The position numbers and the translations under genes are program-made. Below the pieces are notes generated by a model. That model saw nothing but the letters and a program-made list of their open reading frames with translations, ran no database searches and had not been told where the DNA came from. Of a stretch of DNA of 64,000 nt, positions 48,193-59,639 are shown piece by piece. The DNA lies in NCBI GenBank assembly GCA_029339505.1, contig JAQISU010000155.1, positions 16,631,501-16,695,500 of the forward strand. Direction: 5' to 3'. The stretch is from Unio delphinus. Taxonomy: Eukaryota > Mollusca > Bivalvia > Unionida > Unionidae. Position 1 is the stretch's first letter, and each line of letters opens with the position of its first letter.

Positions 48193-48690
48193 ATGATTAG
48201 TGATTACTCCGATAGTGAACTATTTGGTTATGATAATTGCCCTATACAAGATGAAATGGTGTTTGGAGATGGTGTAACCACTGAGGATAGTTGGATTTAT
48301 TACAAATACGGGACTTGCTTGTTTGCGGGGTTTAACAATCAGAATGAATCATCTGCGACCGTTGCTGTTAATCTCACGATGAAACAAATTAAAAAATTTA
48401 ACTCAATGAGGTCCGCTGAAATGTATTTGAAACTTCCACGAGGTATTGTTTCTGGATTAATTAAACGCGAAGGGGTTCGCCGATTACCATCAGGCGAATA
48501 CTGGATGTTTTTTGGGGCCTATGATGGTCGATTAAACGATTGGCTCTCTGATCCGTTTGTTGATATCTACACACACGTGTATAATAGTCTGTCCGAGAAA
48601 AATCGTACAAAAATCATAACAGAAAAAAAATTTCAATTGATCGATATTGATGGCCACCGCAGTTTATACAAATCTGATATTTTCCCCTAA
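48193..48690 (+). CDS. 165-residue ORF of unknown function
   Basis: The only plus-strand ORF in this cluster, divergent from the 98-residue zinc protein. The composition looks coding: an acidic start (MISDYSDSELFGYDN), then VAVNLTMKQIKKFNSM, RGIVSGLIKREGVRRLPSGE, WMFFGAYDGRLNDWLSD and a basic end. There is no signal peptide, membrane segment or recognisable motif. Its last 25 codons overlap, on the opposite strand, the end of the helicase-linked zinc module, so the true 3' end may have been lost and replaced by a readthrough. Family unknown. Confidence 0.45.
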   Translation: MISDYSDSELFGYDNCPIQDEMVFGDGVTTEDSWIYYKYGTCLFAGFNNQNESSATVAVNLTMKQIKKFNSMRSAEMYLKLPRGIVSGLIKREGVRRLPSGEYWMFFGAYDGRLNDWLSDPFVDIYTHVYNSLSEKNRTKIITEKKFQLIDIDGHRSLYKSDIFP

Positions 48691-49566
48691 CACCTTTTCC
48701 ACAACCAAGACAAGGACGAGGACCATCCGATTTACCGAGTTTTGCGAACATTGCATGTGTTCCACAGAATTTCCAGTAGGAGTTTTTTCCACACGGGGTT
48801 ATTGCCTGTTGTGATAGCCATACGCATTTATTTGGTGATAATTTAAAATCATCGTGATATTCGTAATAATTGATCCTGTTGGGTATGTTTCCAGTAAAAA
48901 GGTTTTCAATGTCATTATCGGTGATCTCGGGATTATTTACCAAGGATGCATTTTTAACACGCTCTCCAAAACTCATTAACAGATCATCAGAGACATTTCT
49001 GTTGTCGGGGTATTTTTCAAGTAATTTATCTAGCTTGGACTTTTTTGTTGATTTCCAAGTTGTATAATCCATAGGGGGGACTGTAACAATTTCATATCCC
49101 ATACGTCTCATAGATTCGATTAGCCGTGGAGTAAAGAAACATCTTGATGCATTTTCCTCAACAATGTAACTGATATACGCTTGGCCGAAACTTGTATTGA
49201 TATCAGATATGTTAGGCAGTCTATTATCCCGTTCCGATGCGGTTAAATTCCGTTCATTATTAATTATTCTCGCGATAACATCTTCCCGGGTCACTGGCAA
49301 CCCATGTGATATTTTTCTTGATACCGAGTAATGAATTTCAGAAATATTCCTGAATCGATGAATTGCCTGTTTAGTTGCTTCAACGGATCCAACTTCAAAC
49401 GAGAATACGAATAACACATCAAATTGTCCATCAATGATGGATACCCCTGCTTCGAGTGTATGATTAAAAATCACCATCCTGGTGTTAGCAAATGCCGCAA
49501 CGGGATCAGAAAAGTCTTTGTGTTTAATATCTCCATCGGTATCAGCATGATAGTGTTTTTCACAAA
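48614..49566 (-). pseudogene. SF2 / origin-binding-type helicase C-terminal region plus zinc module (virus-like)
   Basis: The open frame continues upstream of the annotated ATG at 49477 to at least 49566, reading YIVFCEKHYHADTDGD, SDPVAAFANTRMVIFNHTL, EAGVSIIDGQFDVLFVFSF and QAIHRFRNISEIHYSVSRK. This order (helicase motif IV-like, then motif V 'T..aGVs', 'FD..f', then a motif VI-like Q..hR.R) is the second RecA-like lobe of helicases such as Herpes_ori_bp proteins of large DNA viruses. The rest of the protein carries a C-terminal zinc module (CVWLSQQAITPCGKNSYWKF, PCLGCGKGVRGKYQICINCG). The N-terminal half, with Walker A, is cut off at the TA microsatellite. Family by motif recall. Confidence 0.5.
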
Positions 49567-49637
49567 ATACTATATATAAAAAACACAGTATCTACATCTA
49601 CACGAGGGAAGGAGTTAAAAAAAGATTAACCACAAAA

Positions 49638-49725
<88 letters not shown>

Positions 49726-49746
49726 CAAAATATATATATATATATT
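49567..49746. repeat. duplicated flank and (TA)n microsatellite
   Basis: The block cacaaaatactatatata occurs at 49561 and again at 49631. The second copy runs into (TA)n at 49641-49723, with another short TA run at 49728-49746. This cuts off the helicase ORF. Confidence 0.85.
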
Positions 49747-52012
49747 ACAAAAATCTAACCACAAAATAAAATTTACAAAAACCACACTATCTACTATCCA
49801 CGCTCTCTCTCTCTATTATCTTTGCTGATTCTGATGTCTGTACTTTTCCGTCTATTCCTCTTTGTCCTTAATTTCCTCTCGGAAGATGCCTTCTATCGGG
49901 TCGTCGATCACATTCAACATTCTGACATTCTCTATCTCTTCAAGTTAAGGAATCAGACTTTGTCTGACACGATGAAAATTTACGTAAGCTTCGTTCAGCT
50001 TAGCTAGTCTTGAACATATCTTGATATAAGGATGGGTCAGCAATGGATGATCAGACTGAACGAACGGAGTTTAATTATAGTGCACTCGTCCACGAAGGGA
50101 CATTTGGCACTGTTTGATCCCATAGCCATACTTATTTCAAATCAAGTCCAGTTATAGTAATGGACAGAAAAAATACCAATAATGTGTAAACCACCTGTGC
50201 AATTGAGTCAAATATTTGAGTCGTAGAATTTTCTTTAACATTCTAACTATATCAATTTTCTAGTACAGAGTGTACATATAGTAAGTCCCTAAGTCAGCGT
50301 AGTAGAACAAGAACATTTGCTCTGAACCTTCCCAACTTTCAACGATGCTCCATAAAACCAAAGCTTTGGTATAAATTATCTTTTTAAAACAAGCAACAAA
50401 AACACGTGCTACATGCTTGTTTGGTGTGAAAATTTTCTGTTGCAAGCAGTTATGGATTATTTCTTCTTTTTTTAAAAGAGTACAAACGCAAAGAAGCATC
50501 CTTTGGAATAAGTAATCATGCAATTATATGTAAGCAGTAATATAGGGTTAATTAGGTCCGTTTCGCTAATACGTATTAGGATTTGTTCGTTGTATAACTT
50601 TTTTTAATTTATTTTGTTCATTAATAATTTAAAAAACATTGTGCATCAGAGGTACACCATACTAATTTTGTTTTTGAAGGTCTAAGCATGCAGCAATGTA
50701 TTTTGTATGTCCTCAAATAAATTATCACTAAAACGTTTTGCTCCAATAATATTTTGTTTCTAGACTAATAATCTTTGTCGACGTGCAAATAAATTTTTTT
50801 AAAATGATTTTCCGTTCTTTCTTTCTTTCTTTTGCTTTCTTACTTTCTTCCATTTTTTCATTCTTTTTTTCTTCTTTTCTTTCATAATAAATATATTTTA
50901 TACTTCAGCCAAAATAACGGTATGAAATAAAAGTTTTTGTAAATCTGTGTCACAATGAAGGATATGATATTTTACTTTCACCCTTAAATAGTTCCATAGT
51001 CCTTTCACATGTGCGTCCATCATGACGGATAGGAATGATACATTGCATTTATGAAAAAATGTTGCTGTGAAGTACATATGACGTAATAAACACTCACATG
51101 TAAATTCCAAAAAGAGTATTGTATTTACATTTGTTCTTATTACCACATATCTTACAGTTTAGGCTCCAGCCTGCCAGGTAAAGTGCTGACAGGAGATTTG
51201 GCTGACGATCCAAGTAACAATAGTTAAAACTTAAAGAAAGAAAATGCGATAAAAGTGCTAATTAGCTTTAGACTTCTTACTAAAATAAATTGCCTGTTCT
51301 TTCAAGACTGAAGTTGATTTTAGCGTACAAAGATTGCATTAATAAAACGTTATTATTCAATAGTTGAGTAAAAAAAAAACACCACGTCAAATCAACTTTG
51401 TTGCAAAAACATTTCTTACACCTATGTTTCAACTTTGACATAGAGGACGAAATATTATACTTTGTACCAGATGAAATTTAATCCAAAGTTAAACATAACA
51501 TTTTCCGCAGCTTTTATATCTAGGTTTTGACAGATTATTGGCTATCTCGGCTGATTTGTCATCACATACATTTAAATTTGTTCAGTGGCTTTACGTTTTA
51601 TGTGTTTTATGTGACCTTCATTTTCACTCAAATGTAATATTCTTAAAGGCCAAATACACATCAAGCGTTGGAAAAACTCTGATGTCCTACTACGAGACCA
51701 GTCTGGAATAATTGCACAAACGCGCGTGTTTGATTATAGATGGTAACTGTGGGCTTGCCGCAACAACAACCGATAGTAAATGGTGTCTCTGATGGTGCTA
51801 GGAATTTCATTTCAATGAGTACATTCACGAATACGTGTCTATTTAGAAATGTTTGCAGCATCAGAAACGAATAGCAGTGATATTAGTACAGTATATTCAA
51901 TCGATATCGAAAATAAAATAATTAGCTTAGCCGAGTTCGAGCATGGTGAACATGGAAAATCACCGACAACTCGGTGCACCGATGAGAAACCACGTAGCAA
52001 ATGTACAGTTTG
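49747..52012. other. gene-free stretch
   Basis: Contains a CTTT-rich low-complexity patch at about 50815-50885. No convincing coding frame or element end was seen. Confidence 0.4.
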
Positions 52013-52274
52013 TTTGTTTGTTTGATTAGGATTTTTAACGTAGCTTTAACATTTTTTCAGTCATATCAGACACGTAGCATGATGTCCCACCCAGTCACAT
52101 TATCCTGACACCAGACCGGCCAGTCCTAACACTAACCTCTTAATGCTGAGCACCAAGCGAGGCAACTGTTAGTACCATTTTTGTAAGTCTTTGGAATGAC
52201 TCGGCCAGGGATCGAACCCACAAAGTCCCGCTTCCGTGGCGGACGCTCTAACCACTAAGCCACCGGAGCGGTTC
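52013..52274 (-). mobile_element. tRNA-derived SINE (family 2)
   Basis: Read on the minus strand, the head GGTGGCTTAGTGGTTAGAGC (A-box region) and GGGTTCGATCC at 52209-52219 (B box) form an internal Pol III promoter. The body (gcgaggcaactgttagtacc-like; cattatcctgacacc) and a TTTG-rich tail (tgtttgtttgtttg at 52008-52022) complete it. This type is common in bivalves by my memory. The tRNA head lies at the right end. Confidence 0.82.
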
Positions 52275-52549
52275 ATTTGAGGATGTACAGACAAAGCCAA
52301 GTACAACATCTACCGTAGAAGCTGCAACAGCGGTTTTTTCCGGTCACTGATCTGCATCATTGCATGATACTTGCTTGTGCCACTCACTTGCGTGGATTAC
52401 TAACGCTATTAGTCCACGTATGTGACTTGTTGGCAAAAGCCATGTTAATAGAGGCAGTAACCTATAAAAAAAAAATTAGCAAAAAGGCAATAATCACGTA
52501 ACTAATACTACTAATACTATTGGAATAAACACACAGTCTTGGTACTTAA
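52275..52549. other. no gene seen
   Basis: Short AT-rich stretch without a recognisable feature. Confidence 0.3.
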
Positions 52550-52880
52550 AACTACTATCAGAATAGACATTCAGCCGGGATACACCTAATGTAAAGTCGC
52601 GACTGGGATTTCCTTGTCTTGGAATAAACTCCAACATGGATTATTTTTCTCAACCATTGTTTACATTAAAATTAAAAAAATAATAATAATGTCAGAAAAA
52701 AACACATACTTGATATGTAATGATACTATCGGAATGGACATTCAGCCGGGATACACATGATGTAACCCCGCGAGTGGGATTTCCTTGTATTGGTATAAAC
52801 TGCAGCATGGATACTGTCAGAAAACAAACACATACCCGATATGTAATGCTACTATCGGAATAGACACTCCGTCTTTCGTT
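52550..52880. repeat. degenerate tandem repeat, about 170-bp unit
   Basis: The block ctatc.gaat.gacattcagccgggatacac...gggatttccttgt.ttgg.ataaact occurs near 52555 and 52724, and its beginning again near 52851 (ctatcggaatagacact). The spacing varies because of indels. Confidence 0.7.
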
Positions 52881-54212
52881 TAATCCATGAATAAAAAAGG
52901 AGCATACAATAATAGGTAGTCAAAACGTAGAGCCGATGCCAGCCATTACTTTCTTTCCAATTGAATATAGTACACAAAACACGTCTAACATCATGGCTGC
53001 CACACGTTGCTTTAAGCTGATCTTTGTTCTCGACAATCGTTAGAATTAAAGCTCTGTTATTTATTCACACACGCGAAGGCGCGCACCCCCTACTGCAAAA
53101 TAATAGTTATTCAAGTGACATTGACTGACGTGATTTTAAATACACATCTGATAATTGATTCCAATAGTTAAAACAGAAGATCGTGAAAACGGTAGAAATA
53201 TAAAAAGGCTGAGTTGATCATGGATAGACTATAAATAAGAATGCCAGACAATGAGCGGTTAAATAAAAGCTATATTGGTTTTGAACTTATGTTCCTTTTG
53301 TTAATTAAAGGACCTGACAAAAAGGAATACATATGTATCAACAAAGAAGAGAAAAATGTTGTTGCAAGTACCGAAAAAGCAATTAAATTGTCAAGATGTA
53401 CACGTAACTCAATCCGAAATATACCATTTATTTTATACGCTGTCAGAATTCGTTTGCTTTGGCTGGTACATCATTTGTTTAACCTCATAACCATAACTTT
53501 ATCAAAAGAGTTAAGACTCTTTCGATACCCTCACTTTTGTACACTCTATACTCTCTATAATCCAGACTGTTTTTGAGGAATATAAATTGTTGCTGATTTA
53601 ATTATTTCACTATGGACTTGTTACATTCTTAGAATAATGCTATGATAAATATCAAGAAAACAAAAAAAAATTTAAATATTTTGGTTGACTTTCCGTAAAA
53701 ATTAGCAATTTAAAGTTAAATACTTAAACTTCTATCTTGTTTACATTTCTGGAAATACTGGACTAATTTGCAGAATTTATAGGTCTCGGATCTTCCTGTA
53801 TCTAACATGCAATTTATTTCAATGTTGCTACATAAGAAAGAAGAGTAAATAATATAATATCACAATATTTTTGAAAAAACAATTCTGAACTACAAAAAAA
53901 ACCCCACTTCGCCTTGTTCGTTTCACAATTTTAATCATGAATGAGGTATTTTGATTTCTAAGATGAAAACACAAGTACGAAACATTCAATGAGCATAGCA
54001 TATTTTATGACTTCACAACCTTGAATATATCATTTAGCGCATAAAAGTTAAAAAGTTTGATTCTCGCAAAAAGGCAAGCCAAGAAAGAATTATTTCGCGA
54101 ATTTGATTACGAAACCAAAATCGGAAAACATTCTATTGCCTTTAAATCTATACGTTTACAGTATATGATACTCCAGTCTTAAACGTAATACGGGACAATG
54201 AGTTGGTGCAAT
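52881..54212. other. carboxylesterase downstream flank, no other gene seen
   Basis: The open frame at 53241-53576 (plus) has no recognisable motif. The region is the 3' flank of the minus-strand carboxylesterase gene; no clear AATAAA polyadenylation signal was picked out by eye. Confidence 0.35.
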
Positions 54213-54447
54213 TTACTTCCTCCCAACAACCGGTGGCACATTTAAACCAGGTCCATGTTGCGTTGCTGCTTCGAATATGGAGGGCACCACGTTCTGCCAA
54301 AAGGACACCTTGTCCGAAGACCACCGACTTTTGACGGAATTTTCCGACATGTTAATATCAAACTCGATGTATTTCTGGTCGCGAACATCAAATGGAGGCC
54401 ATCTAACGTTCGCTAATCTGGAAATGTCCACGGGCCTATTCGGATCT
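54213..54447 (-). CDS. carboxylesterase/cholinesterase-family protein, exon 2 (C-terminus)
   Basis: Joined to exon 1 through a codon split GG|A, the reading continues [11 protein letters not shown], then VRWPPFD (the family's WP motif), [11 protein letters not shown], and [14 protein letters not shown], ending at TAG/TAA at 54213. The reading is 77 residues plus stop, and 235 nt exactly fits the frame after the 2-nt phase. The 'GDPN...WP' join is the expected sequence of the family, so the splice is well supported. The end VPPVVGRK has no GPI or tail signal. Confidence 0.9.
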
Positions 54448-54606
54448 CTGAAACATATAAAAGATGTTAAACCAATATTTAATTGTATTTTACCTTCATT
54501 CGCTATATAAAAAAAAATGATCGTCAAAGATAAATAAAATCTTACAATCGATTTAGATTTTTTAAAAAGCCCCCACTCCCGGATTTGTAAACAACCATTG
54601 TGCATT

Positions 54607-54635
54607 GTATGTATGTATGTATGTATGTATGTATG

Positions 54636-54724
<89 letters not shown>
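54607..54724. repeat. (TGTA)n-(TA)n microsatellite
   Basis: A TGTA run at 54607-54640 passes into a TA run to 54724. Inside the carboxylesterase intron. Confidence 0.95.
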
Positions 54725-54728
<4 letters not shown>

Positions 54729-55651
54729 GCCTTTTGCTACTTTTTGAAGTTTAAAGGCTTTATCCCCAACTCCGGAAATAATCCTGCTGCCACCCACGGT
54801 GCCGTAGCAAGAAATTCAGAATCCACGACACCTTCTGCAAGAATTAATTTTCTGGGTCACCCTTACATTAACAAAAGTTATTTGATTGTAATTTTGAGCC
54901 CCTACTGGGTCTGCACCCACCATCCAACCACAGTTGTGGGGGTTGCGTTTGGAGGTTGCTACGCCATTTAACTGTCTGACATGATGCTAACAATTAAACG
55001 CAGCTGGAACATTGACTGGGAAACATTTGATTGATGCAGTTTCACTTTGCACAATTAACTGGATTTACTCCATCTTACGAAACATCATTCACCGAGATTC
55101 CACGTTATTATTCAAACAATATACCGAAATAAACGCAAACATTACAGAACTTGACCTTCTGATAAGGTTGGCACTTTATCGCTAATCACCTCAGGTTTTA
55201 GTACAGGGACCAATTTCTAGAACACCAATGGCATCGAGCAAACATTTGCAATAACCCTGCATTTTATTTCACCTTGTAGAATTTCTATATCTAATTCACA
55301 ATCATCTAATACTTGTGTCTCTACTAAGCTGAAAAGACGGTAAAATAATCATGTATGAAATGTCATGATCTTTCGTTGCCTTACATGGATGTGAAAGGAC
55401 TACATAAAAAATATTTTCCTGTGTCACAAAGAAGCTATAAACAACAGCGAGTTGTCAGGGTCTTGTGTTTTTGGGTGTCCACTTTTTTACGTATGTTATA
55501 ATCCATCATGGACGCTGCAGGCCGAATTGTGGTTAAGCAATGTAAGAAACATTCTAAGGATAAATGCAATATAATGGATTTCATTTTAAACATAGAATAT
55601 ATAAGGTGGTTATAAAACGCACTTTGAAACTGTGACCAATTCCGTATCGAC

Positions 55652-55739
55652 CTGACCTAAAAAGTCATCTGATGAAATGGTGGTCCCGTGAGCGTCTGAC
55701 CTAGAAAGTCATCTGATGAAATGCGGGTCCCGTGAGTGT
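55652..55739. repeat. 44-bp tandem duplication
   Basis: Units start at 55652 and 55696 (ctgaccta.aaagtcatctg ... gtcccgtgag.gt) with a few differences. Confidence 0.9.
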
Positions 55740-56286
55740 CATTTCGTCACGTCGAAACTGTCAGTAAATCAATTGTGATAACATTGTAAAAGTCTATGAT
55801 AATTTAGTGCATAAATTGTATTCTGCAAAAATTGACACAAATGAATATTTGTTTTGGTAGAAGAATCGATCCCTGTATACACTACAACCATCTTTAATCT
55901 TTAATCAGATTGGAGAATTGGGTATGGACACCGGGTAATGATGGTTGAATTATAAATCTTTCGCATAGGTTTGCATATTCAGTAGCACTGACCTCGAGGG
56001 TTTCACCAAGATTTTAGAATAGGTGATTTTTAGTTTCTATTGCTGCATCAAAGACTATTTGGAGACATCTTTTCTCTTACTTATTAATGATTATATACAA
56101 TGATACTCCCTTTTATCAGACGAAGGCAGTATAGTTTTTGACACACTGTCATCGCTTACCTGTTCTTATTCGGTCTTCATTAGATGAGAGGTGAACCCGA
56201 ATACACCTTGATTAATGCATCGTCGATTGAAAATGCATCTGATTGGTTATAATAACATGATAATGTTTGTTAACTTTATAGTTTAA

Positions 56287-56420
56287 GAGCCGTGGTGTCT
56301 CAGTGGTTAGCGTTCGGGACTCACGACCGAAAGGGTGCGGAACAGCTAGGGTCAGATGATGTAGTGTATCCTTGAGTAAAGTATTTTACTACAATTTCAA
56401 CGGCACTAAATAGCCTTTTT
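56287..56420 (+). mobile_element. tRNA-derived SINE-like fragment (family 3)
   Basis: The head GAGCCGTGGTGTCTCAGTGG then TTAGCG...GACTCACGACCG resembles a tRNA A-box half. The B box is degraded (gtgcggaacagctagggtc). The body ccttgagtaaagtatttta..aatttcaacgg is like 'CCTTGGGCAAGGCACTTT' bodies of common SINEs. No clear tail. Lies in the carboxylesterase intron, antisense to it. Confidence 0.6.
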
Positions 56421-56698
56421 CTGTTGCTAAACCGTATAGCATCAAACAAAGCTAACCCCAATCATATAATTTTCAGTGAGAAAAGAACTATTTTCGACAT
56501 TTTAGGTGCGTAAATGCGATAGTTGGTTCAACGGTGGTTTGATAAAATGATATAGACTCTATCATACGTTGAAAATATTCAACATTGTTTCCAGATGGTT
56601 TCAAATTAGATGATCATTGAAATAATCTTGTAAAGATTTCTAAACGAAGTCATTGTGACAGAAAGAAAAATAACAAATTAAAACAGAAAATGGCTGAC

Positions 56699-58278
56699 CC
56701 TGATTTCGCAAAATTAGTCCACATCGTCGTCATAATGTGGGAAAGTAAGATCTCCTCACGCGTCGAGTTCATATACCCGGCATGACCAAATACAAAAGGT
56801 AGTTCCTGTCCATGGGAGGCCCCGGTTATATAATCGTAGTTATTCCCTTGCATCTTGAAGGTCGGCTTATGGGAATACTTATACAAATAGTTTCCTTTTT
56901 CTTGTGCATGTTCAGTGTGTACTAAGAGTGCCTGTATGGCTGGAACAAGAAAAGTAAAATCTGTCGAGAGTTCCATCAGTTTATCCCTTACTCGAATATC
57001 ATTATTAGGGTCAACCCAATCGGTATACTCGTGAATAATGGCATTATCTATGGCGGGAACATCCCTGTATAGAAGATTACGTGTGATGGCAGGGACAATC
57101 ACGGTGTCGAAAACTGATTTTGGGCATCCGTTTGCTATGCTGTGCTTTGCATAGTAATTAACGACAGCATCAAACTGAGATCCGACATAAATATCGTCCA
57201 TGCTGTTGACACCAGTCATGACGTCAACTGAGGAAAACATGGACATTGGGTCTTGAGCTTTTGGATCCCGTTCGCCGAATATTTTATCGGGTGATATCTG
57301 TAAAAATTCTCGGTCCAACATAGGACCAAAATTAAATCTCAGATCTATGGCTTTATCAATGGTAATGTTTAAGTCGGTGTGAATGCCTGTCGTAATATTC
57401 AAAGCTTTAATAATCTCTGGTACAGACTTGTTTCGTAAACAGTTTATGATGACAGAGCTTTCGGCATGCATACAATTCAGATTAGTAAGGAAACGAGTCT
57501 GAACCTTTGTATGAATTTCAGACTTTTCAGCAAATGCCCACACCGATAATGGACTCCCACTTTCTCCGATGATTCTGTGAAATAAGCCTTTGCTCCCCGG
57601 ATACAAAGCTTGATAGAAAACGCTCGCTGACCCAGCAGATTCTCCAAATAAGGTTATTTTAGTATTGTCGCCTCCAAATGCGGCAATATTGTCATGAACC
57701 CATTTTATGGCTAATTGTTGATCCCAGAGTCCGTAGTTTCCCGGTGATGCCGAATCTCCTGTAGATAGAAATCCAAATACTGATAGCCTGTAATTAATGG
57801 TTACAACGATGACGTCATGGAAAGAGCTGATAATGCCTGCATCATAATACGTTTTCGTCCCTATAACAAATCCACCACCATAGATCCAAATCATTACGGG
57901 ATATGTAACGTTTGTATTCCTGCTTTGAAAGGCTGGAGAAGGGACGTATATATCCAAATTTAGACAGTCTTCATCATAAATCAGTCCAGGAGCTGGAAAC
58001 ATGTTTGCATTGGCTGGGCAAGAAACTCCTATATTCATTGCGTGATATGTTGATTTAAACGGAGCTTTGGATACTGGCTTATTGAAACGCCGGTCACCAA
58101 CTGGAGATTCTGCATAAGGAATACTCAAAAATTTCACAATTTCTCTCGATTCTCCATTAAAGGTTACGTTATCTTTAAATCCAGCAATAGTTCCAACTGT
58201 AGTGTAAACTATAACAGACTCCGATGCGGTTGCAAAGTTTATCACAACGGTCAATAAGAGAATTAGAAGTACACTCAT
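56699..58278 (-). CDS. carboxylesterase/cholinesterase-family protein, exon 1
   Basis: ATG at 58278. Residues 1-19 are a hydrophobic signal peptide (LLILLLTVVINFATA), so the enzyme is secreted. Alpha/beta-hydrolase type-B carboxylesterase landmarks: EDCLNLDIYVP (103-113), oxyanion-hole YGGGF (133-137), FGESAGS with nucleophile Ser214, and ASHGQELPFVFG with catalytic His489. The acid position falls in TGVNSMDDIY, so it is Asp361 where most family members have Glu. Cys269/Cys280 match a conserved disulfide; Cys87/Cys105 probably form another. Several N-glycosylation sites (37, 123, 294, 304, 504). Ends after ...FAKSG in codon 527 at donor GGGTCAGC (GT at 56698-56697). Exon 2 completes about 604 residues. 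Hydrolyses carboxyl esters; the natural substrate cannot be told. Confidence 0.92.
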
Positions 58279-58969
58279 CTTTGATGATTTGTCTCGAAAT
58301 GCCGTCAGAGAAACAGACTATCGTTGTAATAATGCATGATGTCTTATGGGAAGATCCCAGGTGTAACAGGGTTTACACAATGTACCGTCATATATGCTCA
58401 ACTATAAGTGCCCATGAGTAGTATTTGTAAGATGGTGTTTAATACTGTCTCGATGACTCAAGTGTATACGGAGAGAAAGAGGGGGAAGGGAGGGAGAGGT
58501 TTATATCTTTTTGACCCTTGTAATTAATGTACACTCATTGTTCTACACAAACCAATATTACATTTTAATATACCTATATTGACATAGTCGTACAGAGGAG
58601 GTTAACAAGCCATAAAATAACTATTATGGTTTGAATACTTGACAAAAATGGTGTGAAAACTGTTGTACCACAATATTGCAAGCCACACCAAAATGCATTG
58701 ACAATATTTGCCCCTTTGTCACAATTTGTAACAAAAATCGGGATAAAAATGTTGCGAGTGCGCTTTGTCAAGATTAGAGCTTCCGGCATATTGCTATCCA
58801 ACCAAAATATAAAAAAACGTCAGAATTAGGAGAATTTTCGATAAATTTGCCTTATCGGGTTTGTTTTCTGCACGAAGATATTTGAAAGTATGCACACAAT
58901 CTATGTTATTATATGTAATAGCAATATAAATTCTAAACATCAAAATAAGACTCAATAAGGAAATATTGG
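58279..58969. other. carboxylesterase upstream flank
   Basis: A purine-rich tract (gagagaaagagggggaaggg near 58472-58500) lies about 200 bp upstream of the carboxylesterase ATG. No defined core promoter was identified. No other gene seen. Confidence 0.35.
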
Positions 58970-59625
58970 GTCAAAAAATTCCAAATATAAGAGATGAAAT
59001 AAAAATGCTTCCACATGCAGAAGACTGTACAAACTTCATAAAAGACCAAAAAAAAATTTAAATACATTGAGTTAGTAAAAATTTAAACACTTTGAAAAGC
59101 ATCGGTTTCTAAAATTAATCATGATAAAACATAAATACTCAAAACAGGAAACTGTCGGGACAATCGTGCCCCCTCCCTCGCTCCCATTTAATTAAAGATC
59201 GGGTAAAAGCTCTAGGAATTTTCTTCAGAAGAGGAGAAGAAAGAAAACTGTAAAGCTATGAAAGAGCAAATAAAAGTTAATGAACACATCTGGACACTAA
59301 CACCGCAATGTTTAATGGAGCGGGCCCAAGTGGCCAAACCCTATATGTATTCCAGTATCAACTTTATTCTCAAATCTAAGGACATTACAAATAATATATT
59401 ACATAAATATGACAATTAAATTATAAATTTTATATGGGGATATAAAACTCATTACATTAAGAAAGAAACTCTATACAGGGCAAAAGAAGGGGGCAAGCTA
59501 GTTCTACCTAGTCCAATCTTAGTTAAATGCTCGAATATGTTAAATAGATTGAAAACCATTAGCGCAGAAACAAAAGCACCATGGGAGAGATTATGCATAT
59601 TTTATATTTAGATGGGAAATAAAAA
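58970..59625 (+). pseudogene. LINE-G, decayed Tx1/L1-like reverse transcriptase fragment
   Basis: Forward frames read KMLPHAEDCTNFIKD (degraded YADD box), VKALGIFFRRGEE, LTPQCLMERAQVAKPYMYSS, NILHKYDN*IINFIWGYK and EGGKLVLPSPILVKCSNML. That is the palm-to-thumb end of an L1/Tx1-type ORF2. Stops near 59425 and elsewhere. A part of it recurs in inverted orientation at 60594-60740. Confidence 0.7.
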
Positions 59626-59639
59626 TACTTTATACAAAA

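Larger units (their letters stand above)
54448..56698 (-). other. carboxylesterase intron (2251 bp)
   Basis: Phase-2 GT-AG intron: donor GTCAGC at 56698, acceptor TTTCAG at 54448. It contains the TGTA/TA microsatellite (54607-54724), a two-unit 44-bp repeat (55652-55739) and a tRNA-type SINE head (56287-56420). No other gene was seen in it. Confidence 0.88.

Noticed and set aside
52200..52274. Possible functional tRNA gene on the minus strand
   Set aside because: A and B boxes are good but a long SINE body follows and the acceptor stem does not close by eye, so it is a SINE head.
54600..54971. Tyr/Ile repeat open frame
   Set aside because: Translation of the TA microsatellite in the carboxylesterase intron.
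56287..56360. Possible functional tRNA gene
   Set aside because: Only the A-box half is tRNA-like; the B box and acceptor pairing are poor, and SINE body sequence follows.
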